A DNA stretch of 64,000 nt from Gammaproteobacteria bacterium (GCA_009840545.1 VXNM01000001.1:27649-91648), one strand, 5' to 3'. Counted from the stretch's first letter, positions 27,130 to 36,618 are shown. Numbers and translations are program-made. Notes: generated from the sequence alone by a model not told the origin.

Positions 27130-28263
27130 TTACTCGAGAGTCATTGAAGCGAGTCTGTCGCTCGCTTCCGCAAAATCCTCCATGAAGTTATAGACAACCG
27201 ATCTCACCGATAGGGCTTCATTCATCAAGCCCACGCCTTGACCCACAAAATAGTTGACAAGCTTCTTGGCACCCTCGTGTTCGCTTTGGGCAAGCTGATT
27301 GATTCTTCTAAACGCCGCTTCAGCAACAACCCCTTGCAAGGGCATGGGTAGAGGATCTGGGCTTTCTTCTGCTTGCCACGCATCGGTCCAGGCCGACTTG
27401 AGTTGACGTGTGTATTTCCCTGTTCGACTTCTTGAGCGCACTGTCTGTCTTGAATTTGCCGCAAGCATCTTTTCCTTGACAACGGGAAGTGTCTCGGCTT
27501 CGGCGGTTGTAAGCCAAACGGAACCGGTCCAAACGCCGTCTGCACCCATAGCCATGCATGCTGCCATTTGCTTACCTGTGACAATTCCGCCTGCCGCCAG
27601 CACAACCATGCCGGAGTCCTTTAACTCTTCGAGTACTTCGGGAACGAGTACTAGAGTTGAAACTTCTCCACAGTGGCCGCCAGCTTCAGTGCCTGCAACG
27701 ATGCAAACATCAACACCGGATTCTCGGTGCTTGATTGCGTGTTCCTTCGCACCAGCTAGCGCACCCACAACAACGTTGTTGGCTCTAGCTCTTTCAACCA
27801 TGAAATCTGGTGGTGCTCCCAGAGCATTAACAACCATTTTGACAGGATGTGCGAAGGCAGTCTCTAACACCCTGTCCGCTCCGACTTTCCTCATGTTGTC
27901 GCCGACTCCACCTCGCATGGTTCCCTTCCAAAGGTCCTTGGTATCGATATCGTGAGTCGCAAGCAGGTGTTCTATATAGCGCTTGTGCTCTTCAGGAATT
28001 CGCGACTCCAATTCTTCTCTTGTCAGTGCAGACTCTTTGTTGTCCATGCTCGTCGGTACGAGCAAGTCCACTCCGTAAGGTTTTCCGTCGCAATGTTCGT
28101 CAATCCAGCTTAGTTCGATGTCAAGTGATACGGGGGAGTGCCCCACCGCACCTAATACTCCGAATCCTCCAGCGGCACTTACTTCCGCAACCACGTCGCG
28201 ACAATGGCTGAAGGCAAACAGGGGGAATTCGATTCCAAGCAATTCGCAGGCTTTCGATTTCAT
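27130..28263 (-). CDS. Nitronate monooxygenase / 2-nitropropane dioxygenase family
   Basis: FMN-binding TIM-barrel oxygenase (377 aa). Family markers are KACELLGIEFPLFAFSHC, AAGGFGVLGA, VNALGAPPDFMVERA, and the phosphate-binding region GTEAGGHCGEVSTLVLVPEV with the active-site His, then LAAGGIVTGKQMAACMAMGADGVWTGSVWL. It may detoxify nitronates or act as an enoyl-reductase-like relative. ATG 28263 is preferred; GTG 28281 would add six residues and has no better ribosome site. First of three same-strand genes (with tesB and the LLM enzyme). Confidence 0.85.
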   Translation of the reverse strand: MKSKACELLGIEFPLFAFSHCRDVVAEVSAAGGFGVLGAVGHSPVSLDIELSWIDEHCDGKPYGVDLLVPTSMDNKESALTREELESRIPEEHKRYIEHLLATHDIDTKDLWKGTMRGGVGDNMRKVGADRVLETAFAHPVKMVVNALGAPPDFMVERARANNVVVGALAGAKEHAIKHRESGVDVCIVAGTEAGGHCGEVSTLVLVPEVLEELKDSGMVVLAAGGIVTGKQMAACMAMGADGVWTGSVWLTTAEAETLPVVKEKMLAANSRQTVRSRSRTGKYTRQLKSAWTDAWQAEESPDPLPMPLQGVVAEAAFRRINQLAQSEHEGAKKLVNYFVGQGVGLMNEALSVRSVVYNFMEDFAEASDRLASMTLE

Positions 28264-28421
28264 AAGTTTTTTTGTACGCACTCACTAGTAGTGTTTCTGA
28301 TTTTACTGAGTTTCCTAAACCCGGTTGTGGGGTACGACGCGCGTAGAATCGACCGAACCTTCAGTGGCAAATAGAATTTGTAGCGTCAGTTAGGTATATG
28401 GATGAGGGATCAAACGTACCT

Positions 28422-29297
28422 ATGAAGGCGAATCTCCTTGGCAGGAAGAAATGGATTGCTTATGCCTTAGTCGCATTTGCTGTCAGCACTACCTGTGAGG
28501 GGAAAGTACTACATGATTCAGCCAAATTGACTGAATCGGACTTCCCGCAGACTGAACCGAGCGGTAGTGCCTCTACTCCATCCAGCGGACTACAGATAAC
28601 TGTAGATGAGAGTTGGCACTTGGACAACTTGGACAATGTGGCAAGTATTCTCAACGAGACCGCGAGTTACATCTACTCACATCTCAGAGACAGTCCAAAT
28701 TTCCAAGTGGTTGTCGGATACGACCGAGAAATGGGTCCGATTTCTCTCTACCGAAATGGCGATCAGCAATTTGATCGAGTGCTACTCAGCAATACCCCAT
28801 TGGAGTACCGACCCCAAATCATGTATCAATTCTCGCACGAGTTTTGCCATGTGATTTCGGACTACAACCGCATTAGATCGACCGATTCAAAGAACGAGTG
28901 GTTTCACGAAGCACTATGCGAGTTGGCCTCGATTTTCGTGTTGCATTCAACAGAAGAGCCGGCTCTCAAGAAGTATATAGACGACTACCTTGAGGAGTCA
29001 CGCGACACGCTAGCCGGCATAGAAGACTTCGGAACTTGGATTTCCAGTAAGGAAGAGGGACTGAGAACACGCGCTGCAGGACGTCACGATCGGAAGACCA
29101 ACGCGGTTGTCGCCTACAGGCTACATCCGCTATTCAAGCAGTATCCAGCACTTTGGAATACACTGTGGCACTTGCCCAAGTCCGACAGCACACTAGCGGT
29201 ATACATTGAGGAGTGGAAGCAAGCGATTGACGATCAGGACAGTCCGCTGCTGGACAGACTGCAAGAGCTTCTGTTAGGTACGTCGGACAAATTGTGA
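28422..29297 (+). CDS. Exported putative zinc metalloprotein with HExxH motif
   Basis: Not assigned to a known family (291 aa). A hydrophobic N-terminus (WIAYALVAFAVSTTCEG) is a signal peptide, followed by a Ser/Thr/Pro-rich stretch. Near residue 142 the sequence SHEFCHVISDYN contains HEFCH, an HExxH zinc motif, and about 25 residues later NEWFHEALCELAS provides a further Glu in a helix, as in gluzincin peptidases. The C-terminal half is helical, with VAYRLHPLFKQYPALWNTLWHLPKS. I infer an exported metallopeptidase; activity is not proven. ATG 28422 is preferred because it places the signal peptide at the start; ATG 28398 would add eight residues. No neighbour clarifies its role. Confidence 0.65.
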   Translation: MKANLLGRKKWIAYALVAFAVSTTCEGKVLHDSAKLTESDFPQTEPSGSASTPSSGLQITVDESWHLDNLDNVASILNETASYIYSHLRDSPNFQVVVGYDREMGPISLYRNGDQQFDRVLLSNTPLEYRPQIMYQFSHEFCHVISDYNRIRSTDSKNEWFHEALCELASIFVLHSTEEPALKKYIDDYLEESRDTLAGIEDFGTWISSKEEGLRTRAAGRHDRKTNAVVAYRLHPLFKQYPALWNTLWHLPKSDSTLAVYIEEWKQAIDDQDSPLLDRLQELLLGTSDKL

Positions 29298-29385
29298 CGG
29301 ACGCGAAACTAAAAGACGAATGATTGTTCACAGGCTCAATTTCGGGCGTTGCGATATTGGATCCAACCTTTCTTAAGTTTTAGTG

Positions 29386-30147
29386 ATGCTTACCAATCTC
29401 CAAATCCAACAGTATCAAGAAGATGGTTTCGTCATTCCCGACTTTCATTTGGATGAGAGCACCATTCAGTCCATTCGAGACGACCACACGCGATTTGTGG
29501 AGAAATTTCCGCAGTTCTACGACTACTGTGGTGCATTACTGGTTTATGACTTGGCTTTTTTGAATTACGCCCGAAACGACACCATCCTGAACATGGTTGA
29601 GCAAGTTTTGGGATCCAACATCGCGCTATGGAACAGTAGCCTGTTTGCTAAGCCAGCCAAAGTCGGGAGCAAGACTCCTTGGCACCAAGACGGCGAATAC
29701 TGGCCAATTCGTCCTTTGGCTACTTGTTCCGTCTGGATTGCAGTGGACGACTCCACACGAGCGAATGGATGTCTACGTTTCATTCCCGGTTCGCATCGGT
29801 CGCGACGACTTTCGTCGCACCACCAAAATGTCGCGAAAGGACTGTCGCTCCCACTTGAACTTGATGCGGATCAGTTTGACGAAACTGCGTCTGTTGACAT
29901 CGAACTGGAAGCAGGACAGATTTCCATGCACGATGTCTACTTGATGCACTCCTCCGAGCCCAACCTGTCGAACAAACCCCGCCGCGGTATGACGCTGCGA
30001 TTCATGCCCACTACCTCCGTATATCGACGCGATTTGAGTTCTGGACCAAGTGCGAGAATTGATCGAGCAAGATCCTTGTTCCTTATGAAGGGAACGGATG
30101 TGTCGGGAGAGAACGACTTTCGCTTGCGATTGCCTGGAGACTATTAA
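29386..30147 (+). CDS. Phytanoyl-CoA dioxygenase family protein
   Basis: Compact PhyH-type Fe(II)/2OG oxygenase (253 aa). The triad is WHQDGEYW (His-x-Asp) and the distal MHSSEPN His; the RRGMTLRF arginine would bind 2-oxoglutarate. The core CLRFIPGSHRSRRLSS is characteristic. N-terminal YQEDGFVIPD is the family opening. Start ATG 29386 directly follows a GTG in the same frame, and the downstream ATG is preferred. It stands alone on the plus strand, 88 bp after the HExxH protein gene, so no substrate is suggested by context. Confidence 0.9.
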   Translation: MLTNLQIQQYQEDGFVIPDFHLDESTIQSIRDDHTRFVEKFPQFYDYCGALLVYDLAFLNYARNDTILNMVEQVLGSNIALWNSSLFAKPAKVGSKTPWHQDGEYWPIRPLATCSVWIAVDDSTRANGCLRFIPGSHRSRRLSSHHQNVAKGLSLPLELDADQFDETASVDIELEAGQISMHDVYLMHSSEPNLSNKPRRGMTLRFMPTTSVYRRDLSSGPSARIDRARSLFLMKGTDVSGENDFRLRLPGDY

Positions 30148-30617
30148 AGAGCGGAAGAGAGAGGTTTGAATGGTGTCGTGATGTGCATCGGCATTCACTG
30201 CGTGGTTCCCAGTGCTGAGATTGAGTGACCTAAAGTAAAGCGTACTTGCATTAGGATAAGTTCGGATGCGCCATTTAGGCTCGTGTAGTGATCCTTTGTA
30301 AGATGTTGGAGGTAAGAGAATCCGAGTCACCCCTCTGGCTCTTAATTGGGTTAGGCAACAACACGAGTAGCTAACTCGCAGGACCGCTTCTAATTGATTC
30401 AGGAAACTGAATTAGGTATGCTACTTGTGGCTACTCTTGAATGTAGCGATGTCGCCTCTTGCAGGCGAATACTATTAGTAACGATTGCGTTTTAGTTAGA
30501 TTTGATAGATGCATAGACACTCTGGTATTCAGCCTAATCCGTTTGCGATTCGTCATTTGGCAAGAAAAGAGGCACCAACACATCTTAGTTCTCTTAATAC
30601 CGAGGAATAGTGACACC
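30148..30617. other. Intergenic region upstream of the NYN protein gene
   Basis: 470 bp with no convincing gene. It has two small perfect hairpins: CGAGT-AGCTA-ACTCG (30364-30378) and TCGCCT-CTTGC-AGGCGA (30452-30468), neither followed by a T-run. An open frame runs into the NYN gene from 30459 but its residues look random. Confidence 0.45.
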
Positions 30618-31598
30618 ATGCGAACTCAAATAGCAATTTTCGTAGATGCAGGATACCTGTGTGCTTTAGGTTCGATGGCGCTCACAGGAGAAGCAATGCC
30701 ACGAACTCGTGTCGGTATCAACTCTGAAGTTCTTTCTCAAGAGTTAAAGCAGGTTGTACGTGACCTAGTGGGCGCGCGACCAATTCTTCGAATCTACTGG
30801 TACGAAACTGGTTCGCAGAATCGATCAATGTCCAATGAGCAACTGCGGATATGTGAAAGCGACGATTTCAAGCTCCGACTGGTGTCGCTGCACCCCCAAA
30901 ACGTCCGTACAGGAACAGCCACAGCAATCTCGAGAGACTTAATGGAATTGAGTCGAAAAGGCTCTATCTCAGATGCCCTGATATTGGCTCGCAATGACAC
31001 CTTGCGTACCGGAATCGAGATTTGTCAATCGTACGGCATTCGTGTACACATGCTTGAAGTATTTGCGAATGAGAATGCGCGGTTCTCATGGCTTCGAGCG
31101 GATACAGACACCTCCACAGCGTGGCGAATTGATGTATTAAAGCGGTTCTTGTTCGAGCAGGATGTTGTTCCGGAAGCGCAAAATCAGTTCTACGGTCATG
31201 CCCTCAATACGCCTGCAACCCCAACCCCTCCTTTGACTCCTCGGCTGTCCGAAGCAACTATTCCCGATCAAACACGCGAGACGATTCACACAGTTGTAAG
31301 AGACTACATCGACGAGCTGTATGACGATGAAATGGAGTCATGCATGGAATACTGGAAGACTGGCAGAGGCGTGCCGAATACCTATGACAAGTCTTTGCTC
31401 TTTGAGTGCCGCAATTCGTTGGATCGAAATCTATCGGAAAGTGAACGTCAGGTAATGCGAAATAGTTTTCGAACATTCGTGGAAGAGAGAGTTCAAGAGA
31501 TGGACGAGACCAAAGAGGAAGAGGACCAGGTAGACGGCGAATACGACCCTATCGACGATTCAAACGAGGATGACTACGACGACGAATTCAGTCGTTGA
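30618..31598 (+). CDS. NYN-domain (PIN-like) protein with acidic tail
   Basis: Protein of 326 aa with a PIN-like NYN nuclease domain at the N-terminus: QIAIFVDAGYLCAL supplies the first Asp, then a middle LRIYWYETG strand, and SDALILARNDTLRTGIEICQSYGIRVHML corresponds to the late acidic motif of NYN/LabA-like domains. The C-terminal 75 residues are helical and end in a highly acidic tail (EEEDQVDGEY...EDDYDDEF). NYN domains are RNases or RNA-processing factors; the substrate here is unknown. ATG 30618 follows GAGGAA by ten bases. Convergent with the aldo/keto reductase; no operon partner. Confidence 0.75.
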   Translation: MRTQIAIFVDAGYLCALGSMALTGEAMPRTRVGINSEVLSQELKQVVRDLVGARPILRIYWYETGSQNRSMSNEQLRICESDDFKLRLVSLHPQNVRTGTATAISRDLMELSRKGSISDALILARNDTLRTGIEICQSYGIRVHMLEVFANENARFSWLRADTDTSTAWRIDVLKRFLFEQDVVPEAQNQFYGHALNTPATPTPPLTPRLSEATIPDQTRETIHTVVRDYIDELYDDEMESCMEYWKTGRGVPNTYDKSLLFECRNSLDRNLSESERQVMRNSFRTFVEERVQEMDETKEEEDQVDGEYDPIDDSNEDDYDDEFSR

Positions 31599-31647
31599 GA
31601 GATAGTTGCGCCTCTGAGACAAAATAATCTTGAACGGTCGTCTTGAG

Positions 31648-32679
31648 CTAAGACGTCCCGATAGAAAGCAAGTTCTCTACTGGGCGGTAGAGTTCCTCCA
31701 AGTACTCGACATCTTCATCGGAGAGATCAATGGCGCTGGCCTCAACCAGTTCCTCTAGTTGTGAAACGCGCGACACACCGACGATAGGTGAAGTGATTTC
31801 AGGCTTGCTGAGCAACCATGCTATTGCTATTTGAGCTGGTTTCTTTCCGTACTTCTCGGCTGTTTCTGCAACTCGGTCAGCAATCTTGAAGTCTGCATCA
31901 CCTCGGTAGAGACTCTCTGTCCTTATCCGGTCCCTACCTGACGATCGGGACGTGGATCCTCCAGAAAATCCGCCGCGATACGATCCAGCAAGAATTCCAC
32001 GCGCCAATGGCGACCATGGGGTAAGTGCTATGCCCGTCGAGGAACAGTAAGGGTTCATTTCACGTTCCTCTTCTCGGTAGATTAAGTTGTAGTGGTTTTG
32101 CATCGATACGAACTCTGTCCATCCATGGGCCCGAGCGGTTAACTGCAACTCTGCAAATTGCCACGCAAACATCGAGGAAGCACCAAGGTACAGGACTTTT
32201 CCAGCCTTCACAACATCATGAAGTGCTTCCAATGTTTCTTCAATGGGCACGGACGTTTGGCCACGCACGCCATGGGGGTGGCGGTGTATTACTAAGTGAT
32301 CGACGTAGTCGTGACCGAGTCTAGACAGACTGGCATCCACTCCTTCGAAAATATGCTTGCGGGAGAGACCTCCCTGATTCGGTCCCGGACCCATGGGGAT
32401 GGCAACTTTGGTTGCAAGAACGTACTCGTCTCGTTGAAACATTGAACTGAGTATCTTTCCGACAACGCGTTCGCTCGCCCCTAGTCCGTAGACATTCGCA
32501 CAGTCGAAGAAGTAGAGCCCGTTGTCGAATGCAGTCTTAAAAATTGGACGAGCTTGGTCTTCAGGCAATGTCCAATCGCCTTGGTGACCGCGTCCTGGCT
32601 CTCCAAAGTTCATAGTTCCAAGGCAGAGATTGGAGACTCGCATTCCACATTTTTTGCCAAGGGGAACAGATGAGAGCAT
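31648..32679 (-). CDS. Aldo/keto reductase
   Basis: NAD(P)H-dependent (alpha/beta)8-barrel reductase of 343 aa. Catalytic tetrad regions are FFDCANVYGLG (Asp and Tyr), VLATKVAIP (Lys) and LVIHRHP (His). NHYNLIYREEEREMNPYC and SPLARGILAG follow, with the cofactor-binding end SPIVGVSRVSQLEELVEA. Closest in style to the YhdN/AKR13-like group with unknown substrate. Start ATG 32679 is preferred over TTG 32694. A 6-bp hairpin, CGTCTT-GAGCT-AAGACG (31639-31655), overlaps its stop codon and may be a weak terminator for both convergent genes. Confidence 0.92.
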   Translation of the reverse strand: MLSSVPLGKKCGMRVSNLCLGTMNFGEPGRGHQGDWTLPEDQARPIFKTAFDNGLYFFDCANVYGLGASERVVGKILSSMFQRDEYVLATKVAIPMGPGPNQGGLSRKHIFEGVDASLSRLGHDYVDHLVIHRHPHGVRGQTSVPIEETLEALHDVVKAGKVLYLGASSMFAWQFAELQLTARAHGWTEFVSMQNHYNLIYREEEREMNPYCSSTGIALTPWSPLARGILAGSYRGGFSGGSTSRSSGRDRIRTESLYRGDADFKIADRVAETAEKYGKKPAQIAIAWLLSKPEITSPIVGVSRVSQLEELVEASAIDLSDEDVEYLEELYRPVENLLSIGTS

Positions 32680-32991
32680 TTGTCTTATATTCAAACTTCA
32701 GGCTCTGCAAATATTAGCCAAAGTACCATTGGCCAAGAGCAACATTGCTCTGCAATCGAATTGTCTATCCTCGAGAGCAAGTGTGTTAGGTGCTGAGTTC
32801 TCTTATCGATGTCAGGTAGACATTGTCAGCTCACAGCTTTGAAAGTAGCTTATCTACGATATGTGAAAATATTAGAAGACCTTGCCTTAAGTCCACGTGC
32901 TTAGATGCGTTGGACGGCTACGGCGGTCAATTGAGGGAGGTAACGATCTACTTCGTGGCGAGTTCATCTAACACGAAAAGGCAGTGGTCAA
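32680..32991. other. Divergent intergenic region
   Basis: 312 bp between the aldo/keto reductase and the first CaiB/BaiF gene, where divergent promoters would be expected. I see no convincing -10/-35 pair, repeat or small gene. Confidence 0.35.
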
Positions 32992-34161
32992 TTGACTAAA
33001 GAGACTCGTGCTCTATCCAAAGTTCGAATCGTCGATCTGACGGATGAAAGGGCAATCTATGGGGTCAAACTCCTGGCTGATCTCGGCGCAGATGCCGTTC
33101 GTCCCGTACCGAAAGAAGGGGATCCACTAGAACAACGCGGTCCCTTCGACGGGACTACTGGTAAGTCTCTTTGGTATGCGTTTCATGCCTCAAGCAGAAG
33201 ACTCTTCCATGTGTCCTGTTCTAAGGAAAGCAATCGTCAGCTCCAACGACTTTGCGAGAATGCGGACGTTGTCGTTGCAAATTCGGGACACCCTTTCGAG
33301 GCGTTCTTAGACCTAGATGAAATTCGCAAGAAGAACGAGAAGTGTGTTGTAGTCGATTGCACATCGTTCGGCAGAATGGGGCCGTGGAAGAACTACCTTG
33401 CACCGGACTTGGTGGCGGGAGCACTCGGAGGATCGGTTGCCATAACCGGCGACGTGGACACACCACCCTTGAAACCTTTTGGAGACTTGAACTTTACAGT
33501 TTCGGGAGCTTACGTCGCAATCGCTGCTTTGGCTGGACTACGACATGCAAGAGAGACTGGAGAAGGGCAGGTCATTCATGTGCCCGTTCATGAGTGCATC
33601 GCATCTTGCCTTGAGCACGTGTTCATGTTTTATTTGTTTGGCAATATTTTTCGTAATGCTCGCGGAGGTGTTCTCAACCGCCGTGGAAGCTTGCATTGGA
33701 CTGATCTGTATGAGGTCATGACCGCAAAGAACGGGCACATCATGGTTACTCCCACACCCAGTCTCGACAATCAGCTTGTCTGGTTAATTGAAGAAGATGC
33801 GTTTGATGATCTGTTGGATCCTAAGTACCAAGAACCGGGTGAAAGGGGTCAATGGGCTCGCCGTATGATGGATGTTCTAAGGTCTTGGGTTGCCGAAAAA
33901 GATGTTAAATCGTTGTTCTTTGACGCTCAGAAGCACCACGCTCCCTACGGTTGGGTCCAGTCGATACCTCAGGTAGCCGAGAATCCCCAATTGGCAGCGC
34001 GCAATTGGTGGTCAACAGCGAAGATCGACGGAGACGACGTCAAGATTTCGGGTGCTCCCTATCAAATGAGTGAATCAAAGACTAGCCCTCGAGACTTACC
34101 GAGTGTCTCTGTTTCCGATCAGGACGTACTTGAGGTGTGCGGTTGGAGAAAGTCCAGTTGA
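32992..34161 (+). CDS. CaiB/BaiF family CoA-transferase 1
   Basis: Family III CoA-transferase (389 aa) moving CoA between carboxylic acids. Features are RIVDLTDERAIYGVKLLADLGADAVRPVPKEGDPLE at the N-terminus, the LAPDLVAGALGG-type stretch, FGDLNFTVSGAYVAIAALAGLRHARETGEGQ with the likely catalytic Asp (GDLN), and the C-terminal APYGWVQSIPQVAENPQLAARNWW. It starts at TTG 32992. A second CaiB/BaiF gene overlaps its stop by 4 bp (TTGA), so the two probably make a heteromeric transferase or act in sequence. Substrate unknown. Confidence 0.9.
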   Translation: MTKETRALSKVRIVDLTDERAIYGVKLLADLGADAVRPVPKEGDPLEQRGPFDGTTGKSLWYAFHASSRRLFHVSCSKESNRQLQRLCENADVVVANSGHPFEAFLDLDEIRKKNEKCVVVDCTSFGRMGPWKNYLAPDLVAGALGGSVAITGDVDTPPLKPFGDLNFTVSGAYVAIAALAGLRHARETGEGQVIHVPVHECIASCLEHVFMFYLFGNIFRNARGGVLNRRGSLHWTDLYEVMTAKNGHIMVTPTPSLDNQLVWLIEEDAFDDLLDPKYQEPGERGQWARRMMDVLRSWVAEKDVKSLFFDAQKHHAPYGWVQSIPQVAENPQLAARNWWSTAKIDGDDVKISGAPYQMSESKTSPRDLPSVSVSDQDVLEVCGWRKSS

Positions 34162-35366
34162 GACCTCTGGAAGGAATCAAGATTCTCGACTTCACGCATG
34201 TGCTCGCTGGACCGTTTTGCACTCGATTATTGGCGGACATGGGAGCCGACGTAGTCAAGGTGAATTCGGAATCCCGAATGCAAATAAATGCTCCTGCGGG
34301 ACCGTACTTCACCATGTGGAACCGTAACAAACGCACGATTTCTCTTGACATGAATCACGAACCGGCTCGCAAGGTTGCTGGCCAGCTTGCTCAAATGGCC
34401 GATGTTGTTATTGACAATTTCTCAATGGGTGTGTTGGATCGGTGGGGTATCGGGTTCGACGATGTCAGCCAGGTCAATGGCAAGGTTATCTATGTTCAGA
34501 TGTCGGGTATGGGAAGTGGCGGTCCTTGGTCAAATTTCGTCACATATGCGCCAACAATCCATGCCCTTGCAGGGCTGACCTATACAACCGGTGTATCTGG
34601 ACGAGAGAACATTGGACTTGGTTTCTCGTACAACGATCATCAGGCTGGTTTGCATGCCGCAGTAGCTGTCCTAAGTGCTGTTGAAGCTCGAAGGCACTCA
34701 GGCAAAGGTCAGCGAATCGATATTTCCCAGTTCGAAGTTGCTGTGAACCTGCTTGGCCCAACGTTCATGCATTACTTTCGTAATGATCAACCGACTGAAC
34801 CAAGTGGAAACGACTTGCAATACGACAGAATCGCTCCCCATGGTTGCTATCGCTGTAAAGACTCGGCTGTAGATGGGGAAGTGAGCGAAAGATGGATTGC
34901 GATCGCTTGTCTCGACGATGCACATTGGAATTCGTTGTGCGATGCGATGAATCGTCCCGACTGGACTAAAGACCTTCAACTCGAGACTGCTGAAGGACGC
35001 TATGTGCAACGGCGGTATGTCGATGAACAGATAGGAAAGTGGACGAGCGAATTTGATCCATTGATCCTGATGGAAGAGCTTCAGGGTATGGGTGTACCCG
35101 CAGGGGTGGTACAGGACGGTCGTGACCTGATGGAAAACGATCCTCAGTTACAGGAGTCAAAGTTCATCCGCACAATTGAGGAACCCCATCCGAGAATGGG
35201 AGAGATCTATGCAGACAAACTTCCCATTGAGTTTGAATCCACTTCTTGCGAAATTTACAAGCGTGCCCGTTTACTAGGAGAAGACAACGAGTCGATACTC
35301 TCAGATTGGCTCGGCATCGACAAGGAAACTGTGCAGAAGGGAGAAGAGGACGGATATTTCCGTTAG
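34158..35366 (+). CDS. CaiB/BaiF family CoA-transferase 2
   Basis: Second family III CoA-transferase (402 aa). N-terminal GIKILDFTHVLAGPFCTRLLADMGADVVKVNSE is the CoA-binding signature, NRNKRTISLDMN follows, and LGFSYNDHQAGLHAAVAVLSAVEARRHSGKGQRIDISQFE carries the expected Asp. The C-terminal MGVPAGVVQDGRDLMENDPQL is typical. I chose TTG 34158, which overlaps the preceding stop as TTGA and has GGAG nine bases upstream; GTG 34137 would add seven residues but is badly spaced from any ribosome site. It shares clear family motifs with its upstream partner without being a recent duplicate. Confidence 0.9.
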   Translation: MRPLEGIKILDFTHVLAGPFCTRLLADMGADVVKVNSESRMQINAPAGPYFTMWNRNKRTISLDMNHEPARKVAGQLAQMADVVIDNFSMGVLDRWGIGFDDVSQVNGKVIYVQMSGMGSGGPWSNFVTYAPTIHALAGLTYTTGVSGRENIGLGFSYNDHQAGLHAAVAVLSAVEARRHSGKGQRIDISQFEVAVNLLGPTFMHYFRNDQPTEPSGNDLQYDRIAPHGCYRCKDSAVDGEVSERWIAIACLDDAHWNSLCDAMNRPDWTKDLQLETAEGRYVQRRYVDEQIGKWTSEFDPLILMEELQGMGVPAGVVQDGRDLMENDPQLQESKFIRTIEEPHPRMGEIYADKLPIEFESTSCEIYKRARLLGEDNESILSDWLGIDKETVQKGEEDGYFR

Positions 35367-35371
35367 AAGTT

Positions 35372-36610
35372 ATGCGCAATCGTTCATTGCAATTAGGGTT
35401 CGGCGGTCTCCTGTGCACAGTATGGTTAACGACCAGCTGTTCCAATCAGACTGAAGATCAATCCGATTTTTCCGCGGAAGAATTTACACGAGAGGCGTTA
35501 GTGGTTGATTCCCACATCGATACTCCATATGCAGTGTGGCGAAATAACCGCGATGTCATTCTTGGCAACTCGACGCTTGAATTCGACTATCCGAGAGCCG
35601 TTGAAGGCGGTTTGGATGTTGCATTCATGGTGGCTTTCGTTCCCCCTTCAATGGAGGAAGATGGAACTGCAACAGAATTCGCTGACAAAATGTTTGACTA
35701 CATTGAAAGCCTCGAAACACATGCGCCAAGCAAAGTCGCTATAGCGACGTGTACTAACGACGTAAGAACAATAAAGAAACAGGGAAGGGTTGCTTTGCCC
35801 ATTGGGATCGAGAATGGTGCACCACTTGACGGCGATCTGGAGAATCTTCGGTACTTTCGCGATAGAGGTGCTTCCTACATCACCATAGTTCATGGCAAGA
35901 ACAATCACCTCTCCGACTCGTCTTACGATGACACCGAAAGATGGGGAGGACTATCGCCCTTCGGGCGTGTCGTTATTGAAGCGATGAATGAAGTGGGCAT
36001 AGTGATAGACATGTCTCACCTTAGCGATAAGGCTGCATGGGAAGTTCTGGAAATCACTAAGGTTCCTGTTGCTGCCACTCATTCATCACTGCGACACTTT
36101 GTGCCTGGATTCCATAGAAATATCCCGGACGAAATGGTAATGGCTGTTGCGGAAACTGGAGGCGTCGTCATGATTAACTTTGGCAGTGGATTTGTTAGTG
36201 CGCCTGCAAGGAAGTGGTCTGACACGCGCAAAGAGTTGATCAATGAGTTGCGTGGTAAGTACCCCGAGGATGAAGCGATGGTGACCAGTATGGTTCGAGC
36301 CTACGAGGACGAGAATCCATATCCCTATGCTTCAGTGGAGATCGTAGTCGATCACATTGATAGGGTGGTTCAGCTAACAAGCATTGACCATGTGGGCTTG
36401 GGATCTGACTATGAAGGAGTGGGACCTACGATGCCGCCCGACTTAAAGGATGTATCGAAGTATCCAATTGTCGTTCAGGAACTCTGGGATCGAGGGTATT
36501 CCCGCGAGGATATTCTGAAAGTCTTGGGTGAAAACTATATGCGTGTGTGGGCTGAGAACGAGCGATATGCGCAATCGCGTGGAAATCCCGTAAGTTGCCG
36601 ACTAGACTAG
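35372..36610 (+). CDS. Membrane dipeptidase (M19) with lipoprotein-like signal
   Basis: Zinc dipeptidase of the renal-dipeptidase family (412 aa). N-terminal signal LGFGGLLCTVWLTTSCSN is hydrophobic and ends in a Cys, a weak lipobox (TTSC). Metal-binding parts are VVDSHIDTPYAVW (HxD), GIENGAPLDG (Glu), VIDMSHLSDKAAW and VAATHSSLRHF (His residues), and HVGLGSDYEGVG (Asp). These hydrolyse dipeptides, including D-amino-acid containing ones, outside the cytoplasm. It starts five bases after CaiB/BaiF 2, so is in the same operon. It converges with the SGNH gene after 8 bp. Confidence 0.92.
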   Translation: MRNRSLQLGFGGLLCTVWLTTSCSNQTEDQSDFSAEEFTREALVVDSHIDTPYAVWRNNRDVILGNSTLEFDYPRAVEGGLDVAFMVAFVPPSMEEDGTATEFADKMFDYIESLETHAPSKVAIATCTNDVRTIKKQGRVALPIGIENGAPLDGDLENLRYFRDRGASYITIVHGKNNHLSDSSYDDTERWGGLSPFGRVVIEAMNEVGIVIDMSHLSDKAAWEVLEITKVPVAATHSSLRHFVPGFHRNIPDEMVMAVAETGGVVMINFGSGFVSAPARKWSDTRKELINELRGKYPEDEAMVTSMVRAYEDENPYPYASVEIVVDHIDRVVQLTSIDHVGLGSDYEGVGPTMPPDLKDVSKYPIVVQELWDRGYSREDILKVLGENYMRVWAENERYAQSRGNPVSCRLD

Positions 36611-36618
36611 ATTTACGA

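Noticed and set aside
30431..30617. Short open frames on both strands upstream of the NYN gene
   Set aside because: They read as random sequence; the NYN domain starts cleanly at ATG 30618.
31639..31655. Hairpin CGTCTT-GAGCT-AAGACG between the NYN and aldo/keto reductase genes
   Set aside because: Only 6 bp and no adjacent T-run on either strand, so it was not listed as a terminator.
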